Under the pieces are notes generated by a model. The model made no database searches. It was not told the origin of the DNA and worked only from the letters and a program-made list of their open reading frames with translations. From positions 1 through 58,149 of the forward strand of contig JBFMCT010000020.1 of the NCBI GenBank assembly GCA_040754375.1: a DNA stretch of 58,149 nucleotides. Reading direction: 5' to 3'. The DNA comes from Actinomycetota bacterium (GTDB taxonomy: Bacteria; Actinomycetota; Acidimicrobiia; Acidimicrobiales; AC-14). The translations under genes and the position numbers were made by a program. This document shows positions 1 to 8,388 of this stretch, piece after piece (positions within the stretch are counted from its first letter, which is position 1; each line of letters starts with the position of its first letter).

Positions 1-111
1 CCAAGCCGTGCGATAGAGCAGTACGACTGCTATCGCAACGACTACGACGACGATGACCAGCGAAAACGTGGCCTGGCCAGCTTGTGATCTGGCCGACCTC
101 CACCGCTGCAT
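1..111 (-). CDS. N-terminus of a single-helix membrane protein (runs off left edge)
   Basis: An ATG at 111 (minus strand) opens a frame that stays open for 37 codons to the window edge. It is preceded by a strong Shine-Dalgarno run (AGGGGGGAG) about four bases upstream. The peptide begins MQRWRSARSQAGQATFSLV and continues into an uninterrupted Val/Ile/Ala/Leu helix, then an Arg. A short basic leader, Gly-Gln-Ala and a hydrophobic helix resemble TadE-like pilin or pseudopilin starts, but the Glu expected at position 5 of a prepilin is missing. I call only a membrane-anchored protein of unknown function. It is transcribed away from the recombinase fragment to its right. Confidence 0.6.
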   Translation of the reverse strand, partial: MQRWRSARSQAGQATFSLVIVVVVVAIAVVLLYRTAW

Positions 112-200
112 GTTCTCTCCCCCCTGACGTGTGGGCCCTTCGTTCGGGATCCTGCTGGTGAGGCGGCGTAGGGGTGTGACGAAAGAAGCTGGCCCTGTGA

Positions 201-230
201 GCGCCGGGGACTCTATGGAAGCCCCGGCGC
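201..230. repeat. Inverted repeat / hairpin in a non-coding leader
   Basis: Nine-base arms GCGCCGGGG and CCCCGGCGC are separated by 12 bases. A T-rich run (CTCTTTTTTTC) lies about 40 bases further on, too far away for a canonical terminator. The element sits between a divergent minus-strand gene and the truncated recombinase, so it could be a leftover of the recombinase's lost upstream part or a regulatory hairpin. The rest of 112-370 shows nothing I recognise. Confidence 0.3.
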
Positions 231-370
231 CCTGTCATGGCGTTGCCGAGCGGTTTTCCTGTTGCAATGCCCCTCTTTTTTTCGGCCGCCGGCCCCAGCG
301 CTCATCCCGGCCGGACCGGCACTCCGTACTCGGGGTGCCACGAGCGCCGAGGAAAGCGGGCCGCCGCAGG

Positions 371-1417
371 ATGTCCCACCCCCAGCCACCAGACGCCACC
401 GCCAGCGTGCTCGCCGAGGTCGGGGCCGTGCTGGGCAACATCGAGAGCGACCGAGCCGCCCGGCGGCGGGCCACGACCGCCAACTTCGGGCCGCGGGGCT
501 TCGGGCACGTCCACGACCGGTCGAGGACCGTGGAGGTGGAGGCGGCCGCCATTCGGGACGCCGCCCGGCGGGTGCTCGGCGGCCAGACCCTCTCGTCGGT
601 CGTGCAGGAGTGGAACAGCCGGGGACTGCGGACGACCACCGGGGGGCCGTGGCGAGTCAACAGCCTGTCCGCCCTGCTGATCCAGCCCCGCCTGGCCGGC
701 CTAGACGTCAACGGCCGGGGCACTCTCGTGGAGAAGTGGCCGGCCGTCGTCGACATCGACACCCACCAGGCCCTCGTGGCCCTCCGGTCGTCGCGCGGCC
801 TGCAGCGGCGCCCCCCTCGCCGTTCCCTGCTCAACGGCCTTCTCCGGTGCGGCCGGTGCAAAGGGAGCCTCCACTTCCTCTACCGCAGCGACGCCAACCA
901 GTACTACCGCTGCCCGGCGCCGGCCGCCGGGGGTTGTTCGGGGGTCATCGTCAAGGCCACCCTGGTCGAGGACCACGTCAAGCACCTGGTGCTGGCCCGT
1001 GTCGGCTCCCCCGAGCTCACGAGGTCGGTGAGGTCGGCGTTCGAGCCCGTCGAGGACGTGCGGGCGGCCGTCCAGGAGGCGGCCGACGCCGTACGCGACG
1101 ACCTCGAACGGCTCAAGGAGCTGGCTGTGCTGTGGGCCGACCGCCAGATCACCTGGGCCGAGTGGCAGCCGGCCCGAGCCGACATCGCCCGCCGCCTGGA
1201 GGTCAACGAGGCCCGGCTACGGCAGTTCGACGAGGCCAAGGCGCTCCTGGACCTGGTGGGGACGGGAGACGAACTGGCGGCCGCATGGTCCTCCACTTCG
1301 GTCGATAACCGCCGCGAACTGATCCGCACGCTCGTCGACCACGTCGTCGTCGAACCCGTGGGCGGCACAGGGGGCAAGTTCCGTCCCGAACGGCTCCACG
1401 CCGTCTGGCGCCACTGA
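371..1417 (+). CDS. Serine recombinase lacking the catalytic domain (probable remnant)
   Basis: The 348-residue product matches the middle and C-terminal parts of large serine recombinases. A short piece of the E-helix (NIESDRAARRR, about residues 23-33) is followed by the Recombinase domain (about 50-150, including TTGGPW, a WPAVVD-like motif and a LLNGLLRC segment). A zinc ribbon follows (C160, C163, C181, C189), then a charged coiled coil (about 225-280). The N-terminal resolvase domain of roughly 140 residues with its catalytic serine is absent, and no room for it exists upstream. I chose the ATG at 371 because it follows AGGAAAG and GCAGG; the frame extends to 131, but that part has no recombinase character. 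It is probably an inactive relic of an integrated element, though a DNA-binding-only protein is possible. Confidence 0.75.
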   Translation: MSHPQPPDATASVLAEVGAVLGNIESDRAARRRATTANFGPRGFGHVHDRSRTVEVEAAAIRDAARRVLGGQTLSSVVQEWNSRGLRTTTGGPWRVNSLSALLIQPRLAGLDVNGRGTLVEKWPAVVDIDTHQALVALRSSRGLQRRPPRRSLLNGLLRCGRCKGSLHFLYRSDANQYYRCPAPAAGGCSGVIVKATLVEDHVKHLVLARVGSPELTRSVRSAFEPVEDVRAAVQEAADAVRDDLERLKELAVLWADRQITWAEWQPARADIARRLEVNEARLRQFDEAKALLDLVGTGDELAAAWSSTSVDNRRELIRTLVDHVVVEPVGGTGGKFRPERLHAVWRH

Positions 1418-1435
1418 CTCGCTCGTCAGCTCCGC

Positions 1436-2587
1436 TCAGTCAGAGGTGACAGCCTCGACCGCGGCCCGGCCGTCGGCTGCGGCCGCCTCGCCCATCCGGG
1501 CCAGCCACCGGCCGGGGTCACGGACCTCGTCGATCGAGGGCAGGTTCTCGGGGCCCCGCCACAAGAGGTCGACGTTGCCGGCCCCCGCCTTCTCTATGGC
1601 CTCGAGGAACTGCTCGCCGTCGTGGTACTGGCGGAGCTTGGCCTCGAGGCCCACCAGCTTCTGGAAGGCCCGGGTCGCACCGCTCGACTGGCGGCGCTGG
1701 TGCAGCACCTCCTTGAACCGGCCGGCGCTGGGGACCAGGTCAACTGCAGCCCGGTCCATGACCAGGTCGCCGTGGCCTTCGAGCAGGCTCATCAGGCCCT
1801 GGATGCGCCGGAACACGGCCGTCTGCTCGGGGGTGGCGAACAACGAGACGATGCCCCCCTCGTCGAGGGGGTTACGGCCCGCCTTCACCTCGGCCACGGC
1901 TCGCCGCAGGGCCTCCACGAACCGCTTGGGGTCGGGGTCGAAGGCGTCCAGGCTCTGCTCGACCAGCGAAAGGAAGTAGCCCCGCATCCACGGGACGCCC
2001 GTGAACTGCGCCCGGTGGGTCACCTCGTGGAGGGCGAGCCACAACCGGAACTCCCGAGGCGGGAAGGCGTAACGCTTCTCGAGGGCCAAGATGTTGGGGC
2101 CGACGTAGTAGACGATGTCCTGCTCGTCGGCGTCCTCGTCCTCGATGACGAGCAGGTCGTACTGGCCGAGCACCCGGGTCGACATCCAACCCAGCAGGGC
2201 GCCGACCTCCGCACCGGCGATCGAGCGGCCCGCACCCGCAGCCCGAGTGGAGCCCAGCCGCTCGCCCAGCCGGTCGGTGAGCGGGCGCAGGAGCCGGCGG
2301 AACGACGCGATGTTGGCCCTCACCCAGCCCTGGCGGTCGGTGACTCGTGCACGGGCGGGACCGGCCAGCGACCGTAGGCCGGTCTCCTTCTCGACCAGCT
2401 TCTCGGCCAGCTCGGTGAACTCGCGGAAGTCGGGCTCGAGCGACGAGTAGTGGTAGGACTCCTGTAGCGGGTCGCGCCCGGCGACACGCCGGGCGATGCG
2501 CTCGGCGACGTCCCAAGCGACGGGGTCGGGGGGGCGGCTCGGGCGGTCCTGGGGCCCAGGAGGAGAGTCGATGGCGGGTGCGGTCAC
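1436..2587 (-). CDS. Zinc-dependent metalloprotease-like protein (DUF2342 / F420 biosynthesis-associated family)
   Basis: The 383-residue protein has the features of the actinobacterial zincin_2 family (DUF2342, often called coenzyme F420 biosynthesis-associated). An acidic IEDEDADEQD stretch near 148-157 is followed by a YVGPNIL motif and the zincin motif HEVTH (187-191), then HRAQF. The two His and the Glu are the expected zinc ligands and general base. The link to F420 is by family name and phylogenetic distribution; the substrate is unknown. The start is GTG at 2587, with GAGGGGG five bases upstream. A 47-residue membrane protein lies 13 bases upstream on the same strand and is probably co-transcribed. 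Confidence 0.85.
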   Translation of the reverse strand: MTAPAIDSPPGPQDRPSRPPDPVAWDVAERIARRVAGRDPLQESYHYSSLEPDFREFTELAEKLVEKETGLRSLAGPARARVTDRQGWVRANIASFRRLLRPLTDRLGERLGSTRAAGAGRSIAGAEVGALLGWMSTRVLGQYDLLVIEDEDADEQDIVYYVGPNILALEKRYAFPPREFRLWLALHEVTHRAQFTGVPWMRGYFLSLVEQSLDAFDPDPKRFVEALRRAVAEVKAGRNPLDEGGIVSLFATPEQTAVFRRIQGLMSLLEGHGDLVMDRAAVDLVPSAGRFKEVLHQRRQSSGATRAFQKLVGLEAKLRQYHDGEQFLEAIEKAGAGNVDLLWRGPENLPSIDEVRDPGRWLARMGEAAAADGRAAVEAVTSD

Positions 2588-2600
2588 TGGCCCCCTCGGG

Positions 2601-2744
2601 TCACGGCTGCTTGGGGTACTTGGCGGCGACGGCCTTTCGCAGGTACGCGAGGAACACCCCGAGCACGGCCAGCACGCTCATGACCATGACCGGGAGCGCC
2701 AACTGGTACGTCCACGGCTTGGTGGCTGCGAGGATGAGGTCCAT
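2601..2744 (-). CDS. Small single-helix membrane protein, 47 aa
   Basis: This frame runs from ATG 2744 to TGA 2601. The product starts MDLILAATKPWTYQLALPV, has one strongly hydrophobic helix (about residues 14-33) and ends in a Lys/Arg-rich tail (YLRKAVAAKYPKQP). It lies 13 bases upstream of the zincin gene in the same direction. Codon use is GC-biased at third positions like its neighbours. I do not recognise a family. The location suggests a membrane partner of the zincin or simply the first gene of its operon; both are inference. Confidence 0.65.
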   Translation of the reverse strand: MDLILAATKPWTYQLALPVMVMSVLAVLGVFLAYLRKAVAAKYPKQP

Positions 2745-2811
2745 CGGACGATGGTAAACCGCCCATGGCCGACACCGACAACCGGCGGCCGGCCACCCTG
2801 GTCCGCGGGCG

Positions 2812-3006
2812 TCAGGCGATCTTCTTGCCCCGCATGCGGGGCACGACCATCGGCTCGTGGCTATAGCAGAACTTGCCGTCGTTGTAGATGGACAGGACGG
2901 TGCCGCAACCCGGGTGCCGGCACACCCTCCCGGCCTTGAAGGCCCTGGAGGGGCGGTGGCTCCCGCTGAGGGGCTGGGCCCCCACCGATTGCTCTGACAT
3001 GTTCAC
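2812..3006 (-). CDS. Small Cys/His protein, 64 aa, putative zinc-binding
   Basis: The product contains a compact motif CRHPGCGTVLSIYNDGKFC followed by YSH, with Cys and His spacing C-x4-C-x12-C-x2-H, typical of a small zinc finger. A basic tail (PRMRGKKIA) follows. Small actinobacterial proteins with the pattern C-x-H-P-G-C-x-T-x-L-S-x-Y-N are common, but their function is not known to me. The start is GTG at 3006, with GAGG five bases upstream; an in-frame ATG at 3000 is the alternative. It is separated from the rsrA-like gene by about 68 bases. Confidence 0.7.
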   Translation of the reverse strand: MNMSEQSVGAQPLSGSHRPSRAFKAGRVCRHPGCGTVLSIYNDGKFCYSHEPMVVPRMRGKKIA

Positions 3007-3074
3007 GGCAACCTCATCGGCGAGCGGGGTATTCCGCTTTAGCGAGCCGGCCGCCGGGACGGGGGCCGGAACCG

Positions 3075-3356
3075 TCAGAAGGGGGGAGGCTCGCCCAACC
3101 CGCCGCCGCGGCCGCCTCCGTCACGCATCTCCCGGATGGCCTCGGCCACCCTCATGCGCAGCTTCTCGGGGACGTGTTCGCGGCACTTGTGGGCGATGAC
3201 GATCCGCAGGTCGGCCTCGAAGTCGAAGGCGTCGAGACAGGGCGGGCAGTCGTCGAGGTGGCGCTGGATGAGGATACGGCGCTCCTCGGTGAGATGACCG
3301 TCGAGGTAGTGGTACAAGACCTCGACAGCCTCGGTGCAGTTGCGTTTGTCATGCAT
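3075..3356 (-). CDS. rsrA: Anti-sigma factor, RsrA/RshA-type (zinc, thiol-redox)
   Basis: The 93-residue product has the ZAS signature H33-x3-C37-x2-C40, preceded by C7 and followed by C58 in an HKCREHVPEKLRMRV segment, the arrangement of RsrA/RshA proteins. In that family zinc-bound Cys/His hold the partner sigma factor, and disulfide formation releases it. A Gly/Pro-rich tail ends the protein. The ATG at 3356 lies 11 bases after the stop of the sigma gene, so the two form an operon as in Streptomyces and mycobacteria. Redox control is inferred from the family; the needed residues are all present. Confidence 0.88.
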   Translation of the reverse strand: MHDKRNCTEAVEVLYHYLDGHLTEERRILIQRHLDDCPPCLDAFDFEADLRIVIAHKCREHVPEKLRMRVAEAIREMRDGGGRGGGLGEPPPF

Positions 3357-3367
3357 ACGTGGAGCCC

Positions 3368-3934
3368 TCACGCACGGGGGACCAGCCCTCGCTGGCGCCC
3401 GAACTCGTACAACCGCTTCTGCAGCGCCCTTCTTCCGCGATGGAGGCGAGACATGACCGTCCCGATCGGAATATCCAAGATCTCGGCGATCTCCTTGTAG
3501 GAGAACCCCTCGACGTCGCCCAGCAGCACCGCCAGGCGGAACTGCTCGGGCAGGGCCTCGATGGCCTCCTTGACCTCCGCCTCGGTGAACTGGTCGAGCA
3601 CCTCGTCCTCGGCGCTCCGGCCCGCCGACGCCCCTTCCAGGCCACCCAGCTTGCGGTAGAGGTAGAGGTTCTCCAGGTCGTCGATGTCGCTCTCCTCGGG
3701 GCGCCGCTTGCGCGCCCTGTAGGAGTTGATGAACGTGTTGGTGAGGATCCGGTAGAGCCACGCCTTGAGGTTGGTCCCCTCCTGGAAGCCCCCGAACCCC
3801 CGGTAGGCCTTCAGGTAGGTCTCCTGCACCAGGTCCTCGGCGTCGGAGGGGTTGCGGGTCATACGCAGGGCGGCCGTGTAGAGGGAGCCCATGTGCTCCA
3901 TGGCCAGCTCTTCGAAGCGCTCTCGGTCCGCCAT
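3368..3934 (-). CDS. sigR: ECF sigma factor, SigR/SigH family (thiol-oxidative stress)
   Basis: The 188-residue sigma factor has region 2 (about residues 1-85, with [17 protein letters not shown] and a [21 protein letters not shown] block very close to SigR/SigH) and region 4 (about 120-180, with [19 protein letters not shown] and a helix-turn-helix ending [16 protein letters not shown]). This family directs thiol-homeostasis genes under disulfide stress. It is followed 11 bases later by the RsrA-like anti-sigma gene. The start ATG has GAAGG four bases upstream. The opposite strand carries a set of small genes beginning at 4050, so 3935-4049 must hold divergent promoters; I could not identify a clear autoregulatory GGAAT-GTT promoter. 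Confidence 0.92.
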   Translation of the reverse strand: MADRERFEELAMEHMGSLYTAALRMTRNPSDAEDLVQETYLKAYRGFGGFQEGTNLKAWLYRILTNTFINSYRARKRRPEESDIDDLENLYLYRKLGGLEGASAGRSAEDEVLDQFTEAEVKEAIEALPEQFRLAVLLGDVEGFSYKEIAEILDIPIGTVMSRLHRGRRALQKRLYEFGRQRGLVPRA

Positions 3935-4049
3935 GTGCCTTCAAGGTACTCGGTCGGGGGCAGGGACCGGTCGGCGGGCCCAGAGGCGGGCACCGTGTTC
4001 GGCCCGGGCCCCGCCGGGGTAGGCACCTGGGGGACAGAGGAGGCTTGAT

Positions 4050-4334
4050 ATGTCTGAGCAGAGGTTCCTTGACGACCGGGTCGGTTCGTCCGACCACCCC
4101 CAGCACCGCGCCGACGACGACGAGGGCTACCGGGCACCGTCGGTGGACGAGACGGGCGTGGCCCAGCAGTCCATCTTCGACGGCGCCGGGAACGAGGTGG
4201 TGGTAGTCACCACGACCGACGAGGACGGGCGGCGTAAGCAGGGAACCGGCGCCAGCTTCGAGGAGGCCCTCGCCGACGCCCAGGACAGCTCCGAGCCCAT
4301 CGGTGACGGCTTCGGGCCCGGCGGGGGGCACTGA
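4050..4334 (+). CDS. Small acidic hypothetical protein, 94 aa
   Basis: The product is highly acidic and hydrophilic with no membrane helix. The middle (SIFDGAGNEVVVVTTTDEDG) looks like a beta-hairpin and the end is Gly-rich. ATG 4050 is preceded by AGAGGAGG at good spacing, which supports translation. The gene is divergent from sigR and is followed three bases later by a second small gene. I recognise no family. It could belong to the SigR regulon by position, but that is untested. Confidence 0.65.
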   Translation: MSEQRFLDDRVGSSDHPQHRADDDEGYRAPSVDETGVAQQSIFDGAGNEVVVVTTTDEDGRRKQGTGASFEEALADAQDSSEPIGDGFGPGGGH

Positions 4335-4337
4335 GCC

Positions 4338-4481
4338 ATGAGCAACACCGAGATGCCGGTCGACAGCGGGGTGTGCCAGCAGTGCGGGATGGGTGTACAC
4401 CTCGACGAGGCGGGGCGCACAGCGTGCGACGGTTGCGGCGAGCCCACCGACCGTTGCCGCTGCGTCGAGCCCGCTACCTGA
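4338..4481 (+). CDS. Cys-rich mini zinc-ribbon protein, 47 aa
   Basis: ATG 4338 opens three bases after the stop of the acidic protein. The product has three Cys pairs: C13-x2-C16, C30-x2-C33 and C40-x-C42, within motifs CQQCGMGV, CDGCGEPT and CRCVEP. The first two pairs form a clear rubredoxin-like zinc ribbon. Its place beside a SigR/RsrA thiol-stress pair is suggestive, because Cys-rich zinc proteins are often targets of or buffers for such stress. That link is inference. No named family is recognised. Confidence 0.6.
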   Translation: MSNTEMPVDSGVCQQCGMGVHLDEAGRTACDGCGEPTDRCRCVEPAT

Positions 4482-4528
4482 GCTCAAGCTCGGCGCCGCC
4501 CGCGCCGATACTTGACGAGAGGGAGAAA

Positions 4529-4544
4529 TAGGTCGTTCGACCTA
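4529..4544. promoter_or_regulatory. Inverted repeat TAGGTCG-TT-CGACCTA upstream of the 41-aa ORF
   Basis: Perfect seven-base arms flank a two-base centre, inside a less GC-rich stretch between the Cys-rich ORF and the one-helix ORF. A possible -35 (TTGACG, 4512-4517) lies 11 bases upstream. A compact dyad of this size fits a repressor operator; the cognate regulator is not obvious. Confidence 0.35.
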
Positions 4545-4591
4545 CAGGTCGGGTGCCATCGTGCCGAAGTAACGGCTGGAGGTGGTGCTCG

Positions 4592-4717
4592 ATGCACGAC
4601 AAGGAACGCACCGACTGGCTGGCGTGGCTGATCGTCCTGCTGATCTTTGGCGCCCTCTTCGCCGGGATCATGGCCTTGGCCCAAGGTGAGCGGCTCCCTG
4701 TCCCGTTCGTCGACTGA
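4592..4717 (+). CDS. Very small membrane protein, 41 aa
   Basis: ATG 4592 follows GGAGGTG at seven-base spacing. The product starts MHDKERTDWLAWLIVLLIF, forms one transmembrane helix (about residues 9-29) and ends with a short charged tail (GERLPVPFVD). The good ribosome binding site and upstream dyad argue for a real gene. Function unknown. It converges with the large MFS/spermidine-synthase-like gene, whose stop lies 18 bases beyond. Confidence 0.55.
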   Translation: MHDKERTDWLAWLIVLLIFGALFAGIMALAQGERLPVPFVD

Positions 4718-4734
4718 CTCGTCGACTGGCTCGC

Positions 4735-7056
4735 TCAGGGCCGGGGCCGGTTCTCGACGGCCACCGGGTTGTTGAGGAAGTACTCGTCGCGCGGGAACAG
4801 GTCGCGGTTGAGGGCGCGTTCTGGGACATCGGCCGCCGGCCCCCCGAACTGGAGCACGACGGGCTGCACGGTGGCGAAGAAGTTGCGGATCGACTCGAGC
4901 TGGCCGGGTGGCAGGACGAAGCGCCGTTCGGCCTCCAGGATCAGGGCGTCGACCCGGCCCAGCAGCACGTCGCGGTCGAAGGCGATGGGCTGGGAGCTGG
5001 CCACGAAGAACTGGGAGTTGCCGTAGGTCTCCACCGTGAAGGCCAAGGCGTAGTCGAACACCTCGGTGGCGCTGTTGACCGTGCGGGGCGTGGGCATCCA
5101 CTGGGCCATCATCCCGCCGGCGCCCATGCGGCTGCGGACCAGCTCGTAGAACTCGACCGAGTACAGGTTCCCGCTGAAGGCGCTCTGGTGGCGGATGGCG
5201 TCGACCGTGATCACGTCCCAGGGCTCGTCGGCGGCGATGAGGGCCTTGCGCCCGTCGCCCGTGCGCATGTCGACACGGGGGTCGGAGAACATGCGCTGGT
5301 TCTCCTGGGACCCTTCGGCCGCCAGCCCCTCCAGGAGGGTGATCTCCTTGCCGCACAGCTCGACCACGTCGACGGCCGACAGACGCTCGTCGAGAGACAT
5401 CCCGTAGGGCGTGGCCCCGATGCCCAGCCCGATCGACAGGGCCCGGTCGGGTCCCGGGTGCAGCAGAGCCGGGACCAGACCGATAAGCACGTGGTAGTCG
5501 TCGTAGGGATAGGCGTTCTGGGACGCTCCGTTGATGAACAGCAGGCTGGCACCGGCCTCGTCGGGCCGCATGGCGTTGACACACGCCCGGTCCTCCTCCA
5601 GCTTGAACGGCAACCCGTCGGCCGCGTGGAAGAAGGACCACAGCTCGCGGTTTGAGGGGAACAGCACGAGGGCGAGCGCCATCACGGAGACTGCCCCCGC
5701 AGCCAGGGCGACACGCCGCGACTGCGTGCTGGCCAGGAGCGCCCAAGCCACTCCGGGGACGACGAGCACGCCGGCCAGCAGGCGCAGGCTGCCCGAGGTG
5801 CCCAGCCGGTCGATCAGGACGAACCCCACGAGCAGGATGCCGGCCACGTTGCCGACCACGTTGGAGAACAGCAGGCGCCCCGTGCGCCGGCCCAGCGTGT
5901 CGAAGCGTCCCGCCACCAGGGCCTGGACGAACGGGAAGGCGGCCCCCATGAGCAGGACGGGCAGCCCCATTACGGCCAGCGGGCCGAGGACGTGGACGAA
6001 GGTGATGCGCCCCAGCTCGCGCAGCGGCCAGAACTGGTACTGGCCGAGGTTGTAGCCGTCTTTGGTGAAGTGGCGGGTGAAGGGCCCGTCGATCCCCAGC
6101 AGGCCCGGCCCCTCGACGAGCAGCAACAGGCCGCCCAGGGCAGCCACGCCCACGCCGAACTGGAGGCCCAGGAACCATCGTTGCGGACGCCGGACCTTGG
6201 CGACGAACAACGAGGCGATCGCCGTGCCCGTGCCGAACAGCACGAGGTAGAGCATCAGGACGTGGCCGAACGTGTACGAGTTCGAGCGCATGAGGGTGTC
6301 GATCACCCGGAAGAAGATCAGTTCCATCCCCAGAGCCACCGCCCCGGTGGTGCCGTAGAGCAGGTACCAGGGCCACGCCCGTGGGGCGGCCACCTCCGAG
6401 ACGCCGCTCGTCGGCGCGGGCGCAGGGACGGGCGCGGCCGCCCGTGCCCGGGCCGCGGCCCGCCACAGCAGGAAGACCGACGCGCCCGCCAACAGGTTGA
6501 TGGTGCCGGCCAGGCGGACGGTCGCCACGAAGCCCAGGTTGCCGACCAGCAGCCAGCCCGACACGGCCGCGCCCAGGCCCGCGCCCACCGTGTTCACCGC
6601 GTAGAGGCGGCCCACCAGGGGGGCGGCGTCCTCGATGCGGTCGACGACGCCCCGGGCGACCACCGGCAGGGAGATCCCCATCAGGACCGTGGGCACGACC
6701 AGGAGGACGAAGTGGAACAGGAACGAAGCCAGGGTGCCACCCAGGCCGGGCACGACCGACTGGTAGTAGTCGTAGAAGAGCCACAGGCTGAACCAGGCGA
6801 AGACCCCGATGCCGGCGTTGGCCGCCGCGTAGGCCAGCAACGCCTTCTTGGGGCCGAGGCGGTCGGCCACCGTGCCCCCGACGATCGTGCCGATCCCCAA
6901 GCCGGCCAGGAAGGCGGCCACGACCGTGGTGAACGAGAAGAGGTCGACGCCCGCGTGCATCGAGATCACCCGCTGCCAGACGACCTGGAGGGTCAGGGCG
7001 GAGAACCCTGTCGCCGCGAAGAGGGCGAACAGGATCGCCTTTGAACGGGTGGTCAC
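4735..7056 (-). CDS. MFS-like transporter fused to a spermidine-synthase-like domain
   Basis: The 773-residue protein begins with many membrane helices (about residues 1-450), including motifs AGLGIGTIVGGTVADRLGPKK and YAVNTVGAGLGAAVSGWLL seen in fused MFS/spermidine synthase proteins. The C-terminal soluble part (about 480-770) has a Rossmann methyltransferase-like fold: SIGLGIGATPYG (SAM-type glycine loop), DVVELC (acidic ribose-binding residue), and DVITVDAIRHQSAFSGNLYS. The family resembles polyamine aminopropyltransferases, but membrane-fused members have no proven substrate. The gene lies seven bases downstream of the mannosyltransferase gene on the same strand, so an envelope role is plausible. 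Confidence 0.8.
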   Translation of the reverse strand: MTTRSKAILFALFAATGFSALTLQVVWQRVISMHAGVDLFSFTTVVAAFLAGLGIGTIVGGTVADRLGPKKALLAYAAANAGIGVFAWFSLWLFYDYYQSVVPGLGGTLASFLFHFVLLVVPTVLMGISLPVVARGVVDRIEDAAPLVGRLYAVNTVGAGLGAAVSGWLLVGNLGFVATVRLAGTINLLAGASVFLLWRAAARARAAAPVPAPAPTSGVSEVAAPRAWPWYLLYGTTGAVALGMELIFFRVIDTLMRSNSYTFGHVLMLYLVLFGTGTAIASLFVAKVRRPQRWFLGLQFGVGVAALGGLLLLVEGPGLLGIDGPFTRHFTKDGYNLGQYQFWPLRELGRITFVHVLGPLAVMGLPVLLMGAAFPFVQALVAGRFDTLGRRTGRLLFSNVVGNVAGILLVGFVLIDRLGTSGSLRLLAGVLVVPGVAWALLASTQSRRVALAAGAVSVMALALVLFPSNRELWSFFHAADGLPFKLEEDRACVNAMRPDEAGASLLFINGASQNAYPYDDYHVLIGLVPALLHPGPDRALSIGLGIGATPYGMSLDERLSAVDVVELCGKEITLLEGLAAEGSQENQRMFSDPRVDMRTGDGRKALIAADEPWDVITVDAIRHQSAFSGNLYSVEFYELVRSRMGAGGMMAQWMPTPRTVNSATEVFDYALAFTVETYGNSQFFVASSQPIAFDRDVLLGRVDALILEAERRFVLPPGQLESIRNFFATVQPVVLQFGGPAADVPERALNRDLFPRDEYFLNNPVAVENRPRP

Positions 7057-7063
7057 GAGGCGG

Positions 7064-8308
7064 TCAGGATAGATAGAAGCCGCGGGCGAAGTAGGACGCG
7101 CCGGCCACCATCAGGGCACCGCTTACGAACAGTACGTAGACCCTGGCCTCGGGCCACTTGGCCAGGGCGGCCCCGGCGACCGCGAAGCAGGGGAAGGCGG
7201 CCAGCGTGTAACGGCCCATACCGAAGAAGTTCTTTGTCGAGATGGCGGCCACCCCGACGACCAGCAGTACGTAGACCCCGTAGCCCCACCCGAAGCGGCG
7301 TATGACGGCCGGGACCAGGGCCAGGCACCCGATCGTGGTGATCGGGTGCAGCAGGTAGGCGATCAGGTCGTGGGAGTTGTGGGAGAACATCTCCAGGCCC
7401 CGCAAGAAGTCGGTCTTGAACCACGTCTGGGGCCCGGGCTCCTGGCCCCACCCCTCCTGGGCCTCGACCCACGCCAGGGGGCTGCCGAAACGAGCCCACG
7501 TGTAGGCACTGAAGGCCCCGACCCCGAGACAGGCGAGCAGGACCCCTGCGTCTTTGGGCTTGAGCCCCTTGAGGCCCCCCCGGCGCTCGACCGCCCGGAT
7601 GACGAGGGCTATCACGACCAGGGCACCGATGGGCCGGGCCGCGGTGCCCACGGCGGCCACCAGGCCCGCCAATACCGGCTGGTCCCGCTCCAGCAGCAGG
7701 AACGCACCGACCATGGCGGCCACGAAGAGGGCGTCGGCGTACACCGCGCCGTAGAGAAAGAACGAGAACGGGTAGAGCAGCAGGAGCAGGACGGCCGTCC
7801 ACGCGGCCGTCACCGACCCCAGCTGGCGCTTGGCCCAGGACGCGAACAGCCCGGCGGCGGCCGCCCCCGATGCGATCGTGACGGCGATGCCGGCCACGAC
7901 CACGTTCCCGAAGATCCGCTCCCCCATCCGCATGAGCAGCGGGTACGCCGGGAAGTAGGCCACCGGGCTCTGGCCCGTCTCGGGGTGGTGCCAGTAGCCC
8001 CGCTCGGCGATGTTGAAGTACCACGCCCCGTCCCAGCGGAACCACCCGTCGAACCACGGCTGGCGCCGGAAGAACGTGGGCCGGGTGTGCTGGTGGGTGT
8101 AGGGCAGCAGGACCAGCGAGGCCGCCACCACGAAGGCCAGGACGGCGGCGAGGACCAGGTAGAGGACCACCGCCCGCCTTACGATCGACGGCTCCAAGCC
8201 CTGGCCGACCGGTGGCCCAGGCTCGTCGGTGGTCGGGGAAGAGGGGGCGGGGGCGGCCGGAGGCGACCCGCCGCCGACTTTGACGCGTTCGTGATCCCCC
8301 CTGTTCAC
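7064..8308 (-). CDS. PIG-V-like polytopic mannosyltransferase
   Basis: The 414-residue protein has a Pro-rich cytoplasmic N-terminus (about 1-45), about ten membrane helices, and the GT-C-like motif WFRWDGAWYFNIAERGYW followed by SPVAYFPAYPLLMR, characteristic of the PIG-V-related family in actinobacteria. These enzymes use polyprenyl-phosphate-mannose outside the membrane to extend glycans. The acidic residue in WDGAWY is the likely catalytic site. It is seven bases upstream of the MFS/spermidine-synthase-like gene, suggesting co-expression in envelope glycan metabolism; acceptor unknown. Confidence 0.8.
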   Translation of the reverse strand: MNRGDHERVKVGGGSPPAAPAPSSPTTDEPGPPVGQGLEPSIVRRAVVLYLVLAAVLAFVVAASLVLLPYTHQHTRPTFFRRQPWFDGWFRWDGAWYFNIAERGYWHHPETGQSPVAYFPAYPLLMRMGERIFGNVVVAGIAVTIASGAAAAGLFASWAKRQLGSVTAAWTAVLLLLLYPFSFFLYGAVYADALFVAAMVGAFLLLERDQPVLAGLVAAVGTAARPIGALVVIALVIRAVERRGGLKGLKPKDAGVLLACLGVGAFSAYTWARFGSPLAWVEAQEGWGQEPGPQTWFKTDFLRGLEMFSHNSHDLIAYLLHPITTIGCLALVPAVIRRFGWGYGVYVLLVVGVAAISTKNFFGMGRYTLAAFPCFAVAGAALAKWPEARVYVLFVSGALMVAGASYFARGFYLS

Positions 8309-8388
8309 AGGCTGGAGGATAACGGCCTGGACGAAGGGGCCCGGAGGGGGCCCGGGGTGCGCGACGATCTGCGATCGCCCTGAACATC

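Noticed and set aside
3075-4487. A 470-codon minus-strand frame spanning sigR and rsrA
   Set aside because: Only its last 93 codons (rsrA) are real; the rest is antisense or out-of-frame to sigR and to the small genes, with low-complexity composition.
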